A DNA stretch of 17,672 bases from an uncultured Bacilli bacterium (GCA_934087515.1 CAKOIY010000013.1:1-17672), one strand, 5' to 3'. Shown: positions 7,058 to 14,453, numbered from the stretch's first letter. Numbers and translations are program-made. Notes: a model not told the origin generated them from the sequence alone.

Positions 7058-8780
7058 CTTTAATTGGAGCAACAAAATTTTCAATAGAATTACAGAGTTG
7101 TGGATGAAATATAACAAAATGAATCGAAGGATTATTACTTTTTGAAACTATAACATATTTTTTAGAGTTAATTATAATATCTATATTCTTAAAAGTAGTA
7201 GAATTCTTAATTGATAATTTATAATTACGATTATTTTTACTATACATTTCAGTATCTCTAAAATGATTTAAATATTCATCATAATTATAATAAATATCCC
7301 TTTCATAAAAAATTTTTGATAACGATAGTTTAGGAGGATCTTTCGCAAACTCATCTTTTGATATATTAGTTATTTCATCAATAATTGTATTATTCGTTAA
7401 AATTTCATTAAATGCCATCTTTATTTTTTTAACTTCCTCAACTATTTTTTTAGCATCATTATTAGAAACATCATTTCTTTTCAATATTTTCAAAAGAAGA
7501 TCATCCCTAATAGTACATATTGGAAGAGAAGATATTATTCTTTTTCTATTACCACTTTCCTTTGCATTATTCATTAAAAACTTAAGAAAAGTATTTTCCT
7601 CCTCCTTAGTATATATATTCATAAGAGGTTTAGCTTTTTTAAGCAAATGTTTAGCTTTTCTATTGTAATAGTCAATTTCATTTTTTTTAGTAGTTAAGTA
7701 GTATTTGCCATCATTGTGATAACCAATTATTGATTCACCAGTTAAAGCACAAACCTCAGAAACATAATTTAAATTTTGATATAAAGTATTCTCATCAATA
7801 GGAAAATAATAAGGAGAAATATGACCAGTCATATAAATAGGAATCCAACTTTCCAATCCTAGCATCATTTCATTAAATGGTCTATTAAGATCATGCACTA
7901 TATTAATATGAAGTCCCTTTTTGATTGTTAAAGCTATCGCATACATCCACTTTTTACCAAATTCAATATCTTTAGCCATATCCTCCATAGGCATATTACT
8001 AGCCATAAAAACAGGTTCCTTTGTTTTTGATAATATAATCGTTTTAAAAAAGTCTAGTTCACCTTGTTTCATTTCAGTTATACCATAATATGTTTGAGAC
8101 ATTTTCTTATAAAAAGGAAAATAAGGAATCTTAATTTTATCAAAGTTTAACAATGTTATATATTCATTTAAATCAAAATTATCCAAATTATTTAAAAACC
8201 TATTAATTTGAACATCTTTCTTTTCTTTATTTGTTGAAAACCAATGATATAACTTATCAAAGTATTGTGTTTTGTCATCAAGACATTCATGCTTACAATT
8301 AATAAGTTCAGCTAATATAGATTTATTATTATCCGAAGTATATTTTTCAGTAATATAATTACAAATTAAGTTTATAAATTCTCTAGTATTTGAAGGAGTT
8401 CTTTTATTCAAACGAATTTTTGACAACAATGAAGGATCATAACGTATAGCCCTAGATAAAGAAGCAATACTTATATTTAAAGCATTTACAAGTTCGCTAA
8501 AATTACGACTTACTTGTTCTGGATCAATAGCAACCTCATTTAAAGAACATGATAAAGAAGCAAAAATCTCATCTTTAGTTAAATCAATTCTTTTCTTTTT
8601 TCCGATTCTATATATACCATCAACTAATTTTTTCATCTGATCGCTTTTAACATTTGGAACCCTTTTCCCATTTCTATATCTACTTATTACTGCAGAAGAA
8701 AGTCCTGTCTCTTGCGATAATTCCTTTGAATTACTTTCTAATAAATCAATAACCTCATTTAATTGTTCAGAAAAATTCAT
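7047..8780 (-). CDS. Large XRE-type double-HTH regulator with C-terminal sensor-like region
   Basis: 577 residues, far longer than a simple XRE repressor. Residues ~15-57 form a classic XRE helix-turn-helix (KELSQETGLSSAVISRYRNG, then the KRVP wing). Residues ~90-140 contain a second HTH-like unit (LNISIASLSRAIRYDPSLLSKIR). The remaining ~430 residues have no obvious membrane segment. They include a conserved-looking aromatic motif around 295-327 (HDLNRPFNEMMLGLESW, then MTGHISPYYF), which I recall from large uncharacterised regulators of gut Firmicutes; this is memory, not a search. It is probably a DNA-binding regulator with an unknown ligand or partner domain. A strong GGAGGTG site fixes the start. 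It is divergent from the secreted InlB-repeat protein, with a symmetric dyad between the two promoters, so it likely controls that gene and itself. Confidence 0.8.
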   Translation of the reverse strand: MNFSEQLNEVIDLLESNSKELSQETGLSSAVISRYRNGKRVPNVKSDQMKKLVDGIYRIGKKKRIDLTKDEIFASLSCSLNEVAIDPEQVSRNFSELVNALNISIASLSRAIRYDPSLLSKIRLNKRTPSNTREFINLICNYITEKYTSDNNKSILAELINCKHECLDDKTQYFDKLYHWFSTNKEKKDVQINRFLNNLDNFDLNEYITLLNFDKIKIPYFPFYKKMSQTYYGITEMKQGELDFFKTIILSKTKEPVFMASNMPMEDMAKDIEFGKKWMYAIALTIKKGLHINIVHDLNRPFNEMMLGLESWIPIYMTGHISPYYFPIDENTLYQNLNYVSEVCALTGESIIGYHNDGKYYLTTKKNEIDYYNRKAKHLLKKAKPLMNIYTKEEENTFLKFLMNNAKESGNRKRIISSLPICTIRDDLLLKILKRNDVSNNDAKKIVEEVKKIKMAFNEILTNNTIIDEITNISKDEFAKDPPKLSLSKIFYERDIYYNYDEYLNHFRDTEMYSKNNRNYKLSIKNSTTFKNIDIIINSKKYVIVSKSNNPSIHFVIFHPQLCNSIENFVAPIKEKV

Positions 8781-8807
8781 AAAGCACCTCCAACACTAAT
8801 TTACATC

Positions 8808-8836
8808 ATTTTATCATATATTCTTATATAAGTAAA
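8808..8836 (-). promoter_or_regulatory. Extended -10 promoter of the HTH regulator
   Basis: On the minus strand, TGATAAAAT (plus 8808-8816) is an extended -10. A TTTACT -35 (plus 8831-8836) lies 17 bp upstream. Expected start is near 8801, about 20 bases before the regulator's ATG. Confidence 0.55.
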
Positions 8837-8843
8837 AAAACTA

Positions 8844-8872
8844 TTACCAAATTGTCCAGGATAAATTGGTAA
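8844..8872. promoter_or_regulatory. Candidate operator dyad TTACCAA-N15-TTGGTAA
   Basis: TTACCAA (8844-8850) and TTGGTAA (8866-8872) are perfect inverted half-sites. They extend outward less perfectly (TAAGTA at 8829-8834, TACTTA at 8880-8885). Half-site centres are 22 bp apart, about two helical turns, which suits a dimeric HTH protein. The dyad centre (8858) is almost exactly midway between the two divergent -10 boxes. Confidence 0.6.
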
Positions 8873-8897
8873 AATTCACTACTTAATGAAAATCCTA

Positions 8898-8906
8898 TGC
8901 TAAAAT
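8898..8906 (+). promoter_or_regulatory. Extended -10 promoter of the InlB-repeat protein
   Basis: TGCTAAAAT (8898-8906) is an extended -10 in the same TATGnTAAAAT context as the divergent promoter. No good -35 is present at the right spacing, which fits a promoter that needs an activator. Expected start is near 8913, leaving a leader of about 70 bases. Confidence 0.5.
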
Positions 8907-8984
8907 TAAAACATAACTATAGAAGAAAGGAGAGGATTGTTTTATAACACAAATGTATATTTGATTATGAGAGGAGAATTATAT

Positions 8985-10469
8985 ATGAAAAAAAACATAT
9001 TATTTTTATTTTTTCTGGCATTAGCATTTTTTGGAATTATTAACGTTAATGCTGCAACAATTAGTGATGATGGAGAATATGCATTACTATTATCTTCAGA
9101 CGAATTAGACCCCGTAATTGATGGAGAATATGTAGATCTTATAAGGTTTAATATCGAGGATGGAGAAACAACAGTTAAAGTAGCAGAACTAACAAAAGGA
9201 ATTATACCTTTTAATGGCAAAAATGAGTTTTCACACTGGGAGACAGAAAATAAAGAAAAAGTAGGGGACGAATTAAAAATAACAGATTTTACAAAAGAAG
9301 GAACTTTCTATAAATCAAATGGAGAAGAAATTGATTATACCAAAGGATTGTATTTATCCGCTAAGTTTGAAGGTAAAGCACTAAATGAAACAGGAAAATA
9401 TTACGTAGTTTTTGATGCCTTCGCAGGAACAATAAATAACAAATCACAACTAAGAATAGAAAACAAATCAACAGAATTTAAAACAATTGATTTAACAAAA
9501 TATGTTCCAGTAAGAGAAGGATATACATTTATAGGTTGGGATTTAAATGGTAAAATAGTTACATCTATTGACTCAAGTGCTTTTAAAAAAGGTGCTGTAG
9601 TTAATTTAACTGCTACATACACAAAAGACACATTTGATAATACAGGTATAGTATTAATATTAAACGCTAATGGAGGTACAATTGATGGTAAAAAAACAAA
9701 TAAATATGATTATTTAGGTGGAGGCGACTCTGGTACTTCTATGTCACTTTTACCATATATACCAGTAAGAACAGGATACACCTTTGAAGGTTGGAACACC
9801 AAGAAAGATGGAACAGGGAAGAATTACAAATATATATTTTGGAGAGCTTGGAACAAAGAAAATAGTGATTACTTTGTAAGAGATACATTGTTGGAGGATG
9901 GATATGGTTATAAAAACTTAACATTATACGCTAAATGGAAAAACAATAATCCAGCACCAAAGCCTAAATCAGTTACTCTAAGTAACACTAGTTATGTTTA
10001 TAATGGTTATAGAAAAGCCCCAACTGTTTATATAAAAAATGAAGATGGAAAATATTTAAAAAAGGGAACCGATTATAAAGTAATATATCAAAGTGGAAGA
10101 GTCTATGTAGGTAAGTATTATGTACAAGTTAAATATATAAATAAGTATGCTAAATATGGAACAAAAAAACTATATTTCATTATTAAGCCAAAAGCTACTT
10201 CTATATATAAAATAAAACCAAGTAAAGGCAAATTCACTGTTACTATAAACAAAATGAAAACACAAACAACAGGATATCAAGTAATTTATTCAAAAAGTTC
10301 TAAATTTACATCAGCAAAAACATATAAAATCAAAAACACTTACAATAAAGTTACTCTAAAAGGAACAAGTAAAAAGAAATACTATGTAAAAGTAAGAACT
10401 TATAAAGTAGTAAAAGGTAATACTTATTATTCAAACTGGTCAAAAGTAAAAACTGTTGTTATCAAATAA
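8985..10469 (+). CDS. Secreted protein with InlB B-repeats and C-terminal Fn3-like domain
   Basis: 494 residues. A Sec signal peptide occupies residues 1-23 (hydrophobic core ILFLFFLALAFFGII, cleavage after VNA). Residues ~65-130 are a degenerate B-repeat-like unit (FSHWETENKEKVGD...LYLSAKF). Two Listeria-Bacteroides (InlB B-type) repeats follow: ~139-213 (VPVREGYTFIGWDLNGK ... LTATYT) and ~222-318 (LNANGGTIDG ... GYTFEGWNTKKDGTG ... LTLYAKW). After a PAPKPK linker come a beta-rich module (~328-402) and an Fn3-like domain (~405-494) ending in VKTVVIK. No LPXTG, transmembrane or other anchor is visible, so it is probably released or held non-covalently. The family is associated with surface adhesion. 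ATG 8985 (GAGGAG 8 bases upstream) is preferred; an in-frame TTG at 8937 has its own AAGGAG site and would add 16 residues. Confidence 0.85.
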   Translation: MKKNILFLFFLALAFFGIINVNAATISDDGEYALLLSSDELDPVIDGEYVDLIRFNIEDGETTVKVAELTKGIIPFNGKNEFSHWETENKEKVGDELKITDFTKEGTFYKSNGEEIDYTKGLYLSAKFEGKALNETGKYYVVFDAFAGTINNKSQLRIENKSTEFKTIDLTKYVPVREGYTFIGWDLNGKIVTSIDSSAFKKGAVVNLTATYTKDTFDNTGIVLILNANGGTIDGKKTNKYDYLGGGDSGTSMSLLPYIPVRTGYTFEGWNTKKDGTGKNYKYIFWRAWNKENSDYFVRDTLLEDGYGYKNLTLYAKWKNNNPAPKPKSVTLSNTSYVYNGYRKAPTVYIKNEDGKYLKKGTDYKVIYQSGRVYVGKYYVQVKYINKYAKYGTKKLYFIIKPKATSIYKIKPSKGKFTVTINKMKTQTTGYQVIYSKSSKFTSAKTYKIKNTYNKVTLKGTSKKKYYVKVRTYKVVKGNTYYSNWSKVKTVVIK

Positions 10470-10486
10470 TATAAAAACATAAACTT

Positions 10487-10522
10487 AAAAAGTATAAGAA
10501 ACATATAAATCTTATACTTTTT
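10487..10522. terminator. Terminator, copy 2 of the repeated stem
   Basis: AAAAAGTATAAGA (10487-10499) pairs with TCTTATACTTTTT (10510-10522) around a 10-base loop. The 13-bp stem is identical to that at 7024-7057, but the loop differs. It ends the InlB-repeat gene. Confidence 0.82.
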
Positions 10523-10577
10523 GTTTGTAAAACTACAAAAAAATAAATTTACCAAATAACAAAACATATCTTTTTTT

Positions 10578-10611
10578 TCGACAAAAAATCACCATCACAA
10601 TACTATATACT
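10578..10611 (+). promoter_or_regulatory. Promoter region of the SPOR-radC-mre-spoIVF operon
   Basis: A good -35 (TCGACA, 10578-10583) is followed at 17 bp by TACTAT (10601-10606); the better -10 TATACT (10606-10611) lies 22 bp away. Either could start transcription just before the GGTGAT ribosome-binding site. The exact -10 is uncertain. Confidence 0.4.
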
Positions 10612-10627
10612 AAATATGGTGATAATA

Positions 10628-11086
10628 ATGAAATACAAATTCTTAATACCAATAACCCTTTCCATAGTAATAGGATTATTCTTTGGTAAAATATTCTTTA
10701 CAAGTTATAAAGACTCATCCTTAACAGTATTTGATGAAAAAGACAAAGTATTTATGCTACAAACTGGAGTCTATTCTTCAAAAGAAAACATGAAAAAAAA
10801 CTTTAAAAATTATGAAAAATACTTATACATAAAATTAGAAGATGGTTATCATTTATACCTAGGAATAACAAAAAATAAAGAAATTGCATCTAGACTTAAG
10901 GAATATTACGAAAAACTTGGTTATAGTATATATGTAAAAGAAACAATCATAGAAAGTCAAGAATTTCTATCAATACTAGGAGAATACGACAAAATTCTTA
11001 ACATAGCAACAGATAAAGATATAAAAGAAGTAGAAAAAATAATAATATCAAATTACAAAGAAATGGTACTAAACAATGAAACATAA
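10628..11086 (+). CDS. SPOR-like membrane protein (SpoIIB-position homologue)
   Basis: 152 residues with a single N-terminal transmembrane helix (4-23, KFLIPITLSIVIGLFFGKIFF). A SPOR-like module follows at ~40-100 (MLQTGVYSSKENMKKNFKNY ... YHLYLGITKNKEIASRLKEYYEKLGYSIYVKE). SPOR domains bind denuded septal peptidoglycan; the QTGVYSS opening and the Y-L-G-I beta strand are typical. The ~50-residue C-terminal tail is helical and charged. It should be a bitopic protein with the SPOR module outside. It is the first gene before radC-mreC-mreD and so occupies the position of B. subtilis spoIIB, which also encodes a membrane SPOR protein (332 residues); this homologue is much shorter. ATG 10628 is preferred over ATG 10616, which would read through the GGTGA ribosome-binding site. 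Confidence 0.75.
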   Translation: MKYKFLIPITLSIVIGLFFGKIFFTSYKDSSLTVFDEKDKVFMLQTGVYSSKENMKKNFKNYEKYLYIKLEDGYHLYLGITKNKEIASRLKEYYEKLGYSIYVKETIIESQEFLSILGEYDKILNIATDKDIKEVEKIIISNYKEMVLNNET

Positions 11087-11119
11087 CAAATAAAAAAGAC
11101 AAGGAGATGATACAAAATA

Positions 11120-11803
11120 ATGAAACTAAAAGAAATACCTCAAACAGAAAGACCCCGTGAAAAACTATTAAAATATGGCAAAGAAAACCTTTCAGATAGT
11201 GAACTCCTAGCAATTATCTTAAAAACCGGATCAAAAGGAGAAAATGTATGTAACCTAAGTCTAAAAATCCTAAATCAAATAAAAAACCTAGAAAACCTAA
11301 AAAATATAAACTTAGAAACCTTAACAAACATAAAAGGAGTAGGACTAGCAAAAGGAATAGAACTCCTAGCACTAACAGAACTATCAAAAAGAATCTATTA
11401 CAAACAAACTACCACAAAAAAAGAAAAATACAATAATCCTAAAACCATTTATGAAAACAATAAATATTTATTTGACAACCTAAAACAAGAACACTTTTAC
11501 TGCTTATATCTAAATAATAACAAACAATTAATAGAAAGGAAGTTATTATTCATGGGAACAATAAATAAAAGTGTAGTACATCCAAGAGAAATTTTCAAAG
11601 AAGCCTACAAACTATCAGCATCAAGCATAATTTGTATACATAACCACCCAGGAGGAAACAAAAATCCTAGCCTCGAAGACATAAACCTAACAAAAACCCT
11701 AGTAAAAATAGGACAAATAAATGGAATACCCGTACTAGATCACCTAATAGTAACAGAAGACGACTACTACAGTTTCTATGAAACTAATAAGGAAATAATG
11801 TGA
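11120..11803 (+). CDS. radC: RadC family JAB/MPN+ domain protein
   Basis: 227 residues, the normal RadC length. The N-terminal half has the UPF0758/HhH-like region (RPREKLLKYG, LSDSELLAIILKTGS, then IKGVGLAKGIELLAL at 71-85). The C-terminal JAB1/MPN+ metalloprotease-like domain has all expected ligands: Glu124, His174 and His176 in HNHPGG, and Asp187 in PSLED. The family is called RadC, but a DNA-repair role is doubtful and the true substrate is unknown. The ribosome-binding site GGAGATGAT is a one-mismatch match to the extended GGAGGTGAT consensus. The stop overlaps the mreC start (GTGA). The linkage radC-mreC-mreD is conserved in Bacilli, though mreB is absent here. Confidence 0.93.
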   Translation: MKLKEIPQTERPREKLLKYGKENLSDSELLAIILKTGSKGENVCNLSLKILNQIKNLENLKNINLETLTNIKGVGLAKGIELLALTELSKRIYYKQTTTKKEKYNNPKTIYENNKYLFDNLKQEHFYCLYLNNNKQLIERKLLFMGTINKSVVHPREIFKEAYKLSASSIICIHNHPGGNKNPSLEDINLTKTLVKIGQINGIPVLDHLIVTEDDYYSFYETNKEIM

Positions 11804-12591
11804 AAAAACTACACTGGTACTATAAATTTCTAATTATATTTCTAATACTTTTTAGCATGTTCTTTTTACTAAACAAAAATATGTCTAAAATTGTAAATTC
11901 CAGTCCCTATAAAAGTTACATAGACATAATAAGTATTCCCTTTGATTTCCTAGATAAATATAATATCTTTAGATATAAACAAGTCCTAAAAGAAAACGAA
12001 AACCTAAAAAAGCATATCATCATAACAACAACCGAAAACTATCAAAAAGAAGAACTAATAAACGAATTAAACACCCTAAAAGAAACCCTAAACTTAAAAA
12101 ATACCTATACAACAAACAACGTAGAAATAGCAAAAGTTATTACCAGAAATAAGATGTATTGGTTTAACACCATAACTATAGATAAAGGAACAGAAAATGG
12201 ATTAAAAGAAGGAGAGGCCGTAGTAACCCAAAATGGTCTAATCGGACAAATAAAATATGCAAATAAAACAACTAGTAAAGTAAAACTAATAACTAGTAAT
12301 GAAGATAGTAAAATATCAGTAACAATAAAAACAAACCAAGAATCCCTAGTAGGAAACATAATAGGATATCAAAACCCTCATATCTTAGTAGAACTACCCA
12401 AAACCACTAAAAAACCAAAAAAAGGAGATATAGTAAAAACCTCAGGATTAGGTAATCTTCCAAAAAACATCTCAATAGGAATTGTAGATAAAATAAAAAA
12501 AGATGATTATAAAATAAGTTATATTTTGTACATAACCCCAAGCCAAAACATGAACGATTTAACATATGTCGGAGTATTAACAAATAAATGA
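11800..12591 (+). CDS. mreC: Rod shape-determining protein MreC
   Basis: 263 residues. One N-terminal transmembrane helix (8-26, YKFLIIFLILFSMFFLLN) is followed by a coiled coil (~60-100, KQVLKENENLKKHI ... ELNTLKETLNLK). The extracellular MreC beta-barrel region comes next (~108-263: IAKVITRNKMYWFNTITIDKG, GLIGQI, LVGNIIG, GDIVKTSGLG, ISIGIVDKI). MreC organises the elongasome with MreD, RodA and PBP2. The start is GTG at 11800, overlapping the radC stop by four bases, with TAAGGA a few bases upstream. The stop overlaps mreD's start (ATGA). No mreB precedes it, so MreB is encoded elsewhere or is missing. Confidence 0.93.
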   Translation: MKKLHWYYKFLIIFLILFSMFFLLNKNMSKIVNSSPYKSYIDIISIPFDFLDKYNIFRYKQVLKENENLKKHIIITTTENYQKEELINELNTLKETLNLKNTYTTNNVEIAKVITRNKMYWFNTITIDKGTENGLKEGEAVVTQNGLIGQIKYANKTTSKVKLITSNEDSKISVTIKTNQESLVGNIIGYQNPHILVELPKTTKKPKKGDIVKTSGLGNLPKNISIGIVDKIKKDDYKISYILYITPSQNMNDLTYVGVLTNK

Positions 12592-13088
12592 TATATCTCA
12601 TAATATCAACAATAATAGACCTATTACTAAGTACAAATATAACAAATATCTATCAAAACCTAAACTATTTCTTTCCCTTAATTCTCATAACTAGCTTGCC
12701 AATATCATATCTCTTAACAAAAAACAAAATAATTTTCTTCATAGCAATAATCATCATAGGAATAATCTACGATTTACTATATAGTGATATTCTCTTAATA
12801 AATCTTTATTTTCTTATCCTGCTAACTTTCCTAACAAAAATATTTTATCAAAATAAAAAACCAACCACTCTAAACATAACCATTTTAACTCTAATAGGCG
12901 TCATAACTTATGATTTATATCTATCACTAATACTAATCCTAACAAAGACACAAAATATAACCATAAATGACATAATCTATAAAGAAACACATTCACTTAT
13001 ACTAAACATAATCTATTTAATACTTTCTTTAATAATCCTAAAAAGTCGAATATTTGGTTCAAAAAAAAGTCTTAACAAAAAGTATTAA
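12588..13088 (+). CDS. mreD: Rod shape-determining protein MreD
   Basis: A 166-residue, very hydrophobic protein with about five transmembrane helices, nearly all Ile and Leu. MreD-type features include the opening MIYLIIS, the central IIIIGIIYDLLYSD motif and a second FxxGxxxYDL-like repeat (IGVITYDLYLSL). It partners MreC in the cell-elongation complex. Translation is coupled to mreC by the ATGA overlap; no separate ribosome-binding site is needed. Identification rests on size, topology, motif and position, because MreD sequences diverge quickly. Confidence 0.87.
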   Translation: MIYLIISTIIDLLLSTNITNIYQNLNYFFPLILITSLPISYLLTKNKIIFFIAIIIIGIIYDLLYSDILLINLYFLILLTFLTKIFYQNKKPTTLNITILTLIGVITYDLYLSLILILTKTQNITINDIIYKETHSLILNIIYLILSLIILKSRIFGSKKSLNKKY

Positions 13089-13114
13089 CACATAAAATAT
13101 TCTAGGTGATAAAC

Positions 13115-13711
13115 ATGGAATATAAATCAGTACAAAAATATTTAAACAAAACCAAAAAACCAACCAAACAAAAACATACCCTATATAAATTCATAATAAG
13201 ACTATTCATATGTATTCTCATAGTCCTAGGAACATTAATATTTATAAAATATGATAAAAATGGAAAACAAATAATCTACAAATACTTATATGAAAACAAC
13301 ATCAACTTCGCCACCATAAACAATTGGTACCAAGAACACTTCGGAGATATTCTTCCATTTCAAAACACCGTAAAAGAAAAAACAAAATTAGTATTTAACG
13401 AAAATCTAGTCTACAAAGACGCCTCAATCTATAAAAATGGCGTAAAACTAAACGTCGAAGACAACTACCTAGTACCAATAATAGAAAGTGGTATAGTAGT
13501 ATTCATAGGTAACAAAGATGATTATGGGAAAACCGTAATAATAGAACAAATAGACGGAGTAAACGTTTGGTACGGAAATATAGATAACATAAATGTAAGC
13601 TTATACGATTACGTATCAAAAGGAGAACTCCTCGCAGAAGCCTCTAAAAGTTTTTACATGGCCTTTCAAAAAAATGGAAAGTTTCTAAAATATCAAGACT
13701 ATCTTAAATAA
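13115..13711 (+). CDS. spoIVFA: SpoIVFA-like membrane protein with degenerate LytM (M23) domain
   Basis: 198 residues: a basic cytoplasmic N-terminus (TKKPTKQKH), one transmembrane helix (~26-42, FIIRLFICILIVLGTLIFI) and an extracytoplasmic region with NWYQEHFGDILPF. A LytM/M23 fold follows (~120-198: GIVVFIGNKDDYGKTVIIEQ, VNVWYGNIDNINVSLYDYVSKGELLAEA, FYMAFQKNGKFLKYQDYL). The zinc ligands of active M23 enzymes are replaced: Gln in IIEQ for the usual His, GN for HL, and YMAF for HLHF, so it should be catalytically inactive. This combination and its place before an M50 protease match SpoIVFA, which holds and inhibits SpoIVFB in B. subtilis. ATG 13115 is chosen because GTG 13106 is part of the AGGTGAT ribosome-binding site. 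Confidence 0.82.
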   Translation: MEYKSVQKYLNKTKKPTKQKHTLYKFIIRLFICILIVLGTLIFIKYDKNGKQIIYKYLYENNINFATINNWYQEHFGDILPFQNTVKEKTKLVFNENLVYKDASIYKNGVKLNVEDNYLVPIIESGIVVFIGNKDDYGKTVIIEQIDGVNVWYGNIDNINVSLYDYVSKGELLAEASKSFYMAFQKNGKFLKYQDYLK

Positions 13712-13766
13712 AATATATATACATCCCTTAACCTATATACTAATACTATTATCACTACTAACTGGA

Positions 13767-14453
13767 ATGATTAAAGAATTTCTAATGGTCTTTACAATAG
13801 TCATAATCCATGAACTAGGACACTTCATAATGGCTAAACATTTCAAATGGAACTTCGACAAAATAGCAATCTATCCCTTCGGAGGGTGCACAAAATTTAA
13901 TGAAAAAATAAACAAATCACTAAAAGAAGAACTATTAATTCTCATAAACGGACCATTATTTCAAATATTACTTTATATTATCGTTATAATCCTAAATATC
14001 AAAGGAATAATAACCCCAAGATCACTTAATCTCTTTAAAAATTATCATTACACACTCCTAATATTTAATCTCTTACCAATATATCCACTAGATGGAGGAA
14101 GAATCCTTAACATTATTATGAACTACCTCTTACCATATAAAAAAGGAAATAAAATAGTAATACTAATATCAATAATATTAACACTAACACTAATACTATT
14201 ATATAACAGTTTAAACTATATTCTAATGAGCATCTTACTAATAACAGAAATAATAATTTACCTAAAAAGACAAAATTACCTATATAACAAAATGTTATTA
14301 GAAAGATATATCACACCACCAAACTATCACAAACTAAAAATAATAAAAAACAAAAATTCTCTTTACAAAGAAAAAAAGCACATCATAAAATATAAAAACA
14401 AATATATAACAGAAAAAGATTACCTAAACAAAAGATTCGGGGTGAATAAATGA
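13767..14453 (+). CDS. spoIVFB: SpoIVFB-like M50 intramembrane metalloprotease
   Basis: A multi-pass site-2 protease: zinc motif HELGH (15-19), YPFGG (36-40), NGPL (61-64) and NLLPIYPLDGGRIL (101-114) with the zinc-binding Asp109. First His to Asp is 94 residues, the same spacing I recall for B. subtilis SpoIVFB (His43 to Asp137). In B. subtilis the enzyme cleaves pro-sigma-K under SpoIVFA control; the substrate here is unknown. The C-terminus (from ~175) is a basic tail, not an evident CBS domain. ATG 13767 is only the minimal start. In-frame codons from 13710 read KIYIHPLTYILILLSLLTG, matching the SpoIVFB N-terminus, so translation probably begins near 13692-13713 at a non-standard codon (AUC or AUA). 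No ribosome-binding site precedes ATG 13767. The stop overlaps the next gene (ATGA). Confidence 0.88.
   Translation: MIKEFLMVFTIVIIHELGHFIMAKHFKWNFDKIAIYPFGGCTKFNEKINKSLKEELLILINGPLFQILLYIIVIILNIKGIITPRSLNLFKNYHYTLLIFNLLPIYPLDGGRILNIIMNYLLPYKKGNKIVILISIILTLTLILLYNSLNYILMSILLITEIIIYLKRQNYLYNKMLLERYITPPNYHKLKIIKNKNSLYKEKKHIIKYKNKYITEKDYLNKRFGVNK

Noticed and set aside
13600..13770. A frameshifted fusion of the spoIVFA-like and spoIVFB-like genes
   Set aside because: The SpoIVFA-like protein ends naturally after its LytM fold (KNGKFLKYQDYLK), and the upstream open frame of the protease is consistent with a separate but unusual start. A fusion is not needed.
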